From: an uncultured Bacillota bacterium | Lineage (GTDB): Bacteria; Bacillota; Clostridia; UBA1381 | Assembly: GCA_949297205.1 (NCBI GenBank) | Contig: CASFSH010000303.1 | Coordinates: forward strand, 1 to 6,616 | Length of the DNA stretch: 6,616 nucleotides | Reading direction: 5' to 3' | Part shown: one piece after another, positions 5,756 to 6,616 of the stretch | Layout: every line of letters begins with the position of its first letter | How positions within the stretch are numbered: position 1 is the first letter of the stretch | Program-made: the position numbers and the translations under genes | Notes under the pieces: generated by a model | Database searches by the model: none | The model's input: the letters and a program-made list of their open reading frames with translations, nothing else | Told to the model about the DNA's origin: nothing

Positions 5756-6616
5756 ACCAGGATAAGAATTCGTTGCCTTTGAGTTTATACAATGCTTCTG
5801 TAAAGAAGTAATCACCGTAAATAATAGGCATATGTATACCACCTGTGTATCTTTCGGTACCCATCATTAAAATAGCATCTTCATCATCACTCCAGTTACA
5901 GAATTCTTTTTCCATAGCCTTGAGGATTTTCAATGCGGCATTAATATAAATTTTCTTTTCATGCTCAGGAACACATTTTGCAATTTCAATAAGACCGCAG
6001 GCAGCGCATGCTCCTGCTGTGCTGTCGTATAAAACAGGCTCTTCGGGAGATCTGAAATCAACTTTAGGCAGGTAATCATCACAAACACAGGCAATAAAAT
6101 AATGTGCAACCTTTTTTGCGGTATCAAGGTATTCCTGTATTCCGGTATGTATGTAGGATAAAACGAATCCGTATATTGCCCATGCCTGTCCTCTTGACCA
6201 TGATGAACCTACTGCATAACCCTGACCTGCAATTGTTTCTATTAATTCACCTGTCTGAGGATCATGGGATGCAATATGAACAACACTGCCGTCAGGTCTG
6301 ATGTGATCTCTGATAGTCATATTTGCATGTTCAAGAGCAATATATTTAAATCTGTCATCTCCTATTTCATATGAGGCACGATATAAAAGAGGAATATTCA
6401 TCATGGAATCAATTATCGTCCAGCCTTCGTGTTCATTACCTTCCCAGTCATTCCATGCTCTTATGTATTTTCCTTTTATATTGTATCTTGAAGCAAGCAC
6501 GGAAGCCGCATATAAAAATCTTGTTCTTGAATCTTCATTACCGGTATATCTGTAATTCACACCACTTAATATGTTCCACATAAAGCCCACGTCATGATGA
6601 AGTTCTTTATACATTT
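5754..6616 (-). CDS. GH88 unsaturated glucuronyl hydrolase (5' end outside window)
   Basis: The enzyme cleaves the unsaturated uronic acid from the non-reducing end of oligosaccharides released by polysaccharide lyases. The 287 codons visible are the C-terminal three quarters of the protein. Counting from Met at 6614, key residues fit Bacillus sp. GL1 UGL, as I recall it, with a constant offset of 80: Asp8 (HHDVGF, Asp88), Trp54 (Trp134), Asp69 (IIDSMMN, Asp149), His113 (His193), Gln131 (Gln211), Arg141 (Arg221) and Trp145 (Trp225). About 80 N-terminal residues, with the true start, therefore lie beyond the right edge, and the Met at 6614 is internal. No signal peptide can be judged. The C-terminal part, TERYTGGIHMPIIYGDYFFTEAL, lacks the Ser/Lys pattern I associate with streptococcal glycosaminoglycan enzymes, so the natural substrate is open. 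Confidence 0.9.
   Translation of the reverse strand, partial: MYKELHHDVGFMWNILSGVNYRYTGNEDSRTRFLYAASVLASRYNIKGKYIRAWNDWEGNEHEGWTIIDSMMNIPLLYRASYEIGDDRFKYIALEHANMTIRDHIRPDGSVVHIASHDPQTGELIETIAGQGYAVGSSWSRGQAWAIYGFVLSYIHTGIQEYLDTAKKVAHYFIACVCDDYLPKVDFRSPEEPVLYDSTAGACAACGLIEIAKCVPEHEKKIYINAALKILKAMEKEFCNWSDDEDAILMMGTERYTGGIHMPIIYGDYFFTEALYKLKGNEFLSW

Noticed and set aside
6612..6614. The Met codon at 6614 as the start of the GH88 gene
   Set aside because: It falls just before the HHDVGF motif, which in the family lies about 85 residues into the protein, so the gene continues past the right edge.

Overview
The window is AT-rich, with compact gene spacing, Shine-Dalgarno sites of the AGGAG/GGAG type, many extended -10 promoters and hairpin-plus-T-run terminators. 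Together with the protein types (polar amino acid lipoprotein, DinF-type MATE pump, YczE-like membrane protein, GH88 hydrolase) this suggests a low-GC Gram-positive bacterium. A gut-associated member of the Clostridia is the best guess; the species cannot be named from this sequence.

Layout. Positions 1-215 hold no gene. They carry a strong leftward promoter and a chain of hairpins that would form the leader RNA of something beyond the left edge. Positions 216-3648 are three leftward genes: an amino-acid-type substrate-binding lipoprotein (first, with a strong promoter), a glycerol-dehydrogenase-like metal-dependent dehydrogenase, and a MATE exporter. A perfect 13-bp hairpin lies between the first and second genes and leaves almost no room for a separate promoter. 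Positions 3649-3911 are a divergent promoter region. A YjjG-like HAD phosphatase (3912-4604) runs rightward. It is followed by a tRNA-Leu(UAA) gene with a consensus promoter and its own terminator, then a YczE-like membrane protein (5035-5676) whose ribosome binding site is buried in a long hairpin. A bidirectional terminator separates this gene from a convergent GH88 unsaturated glucuronyl hydrolase, whose 5' end lies beyond the right edge.

How the genes work together. No pathway is complete here. The binding protein has no ABC permease or ATPase beside it, so it either serves a transporter encoded elsewhere or acts as a sensor. The HAD phosphatase and tRNA look like independent housekeeping units. 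GH88 enzymes act on unsaturated oligosaccharides released by polysaccharide lyases, so further carbohydrate genes may lie to the right.

The most interesting signals are regulatory RNA structures rather than a new protein system: the hairpin over the yczE-like start, the hairpin chain at the left end, and the intercistronic hairpin behind the binding-protein gene. No CRISPR array, recognisable transposase, integrase or phage gene was seen.
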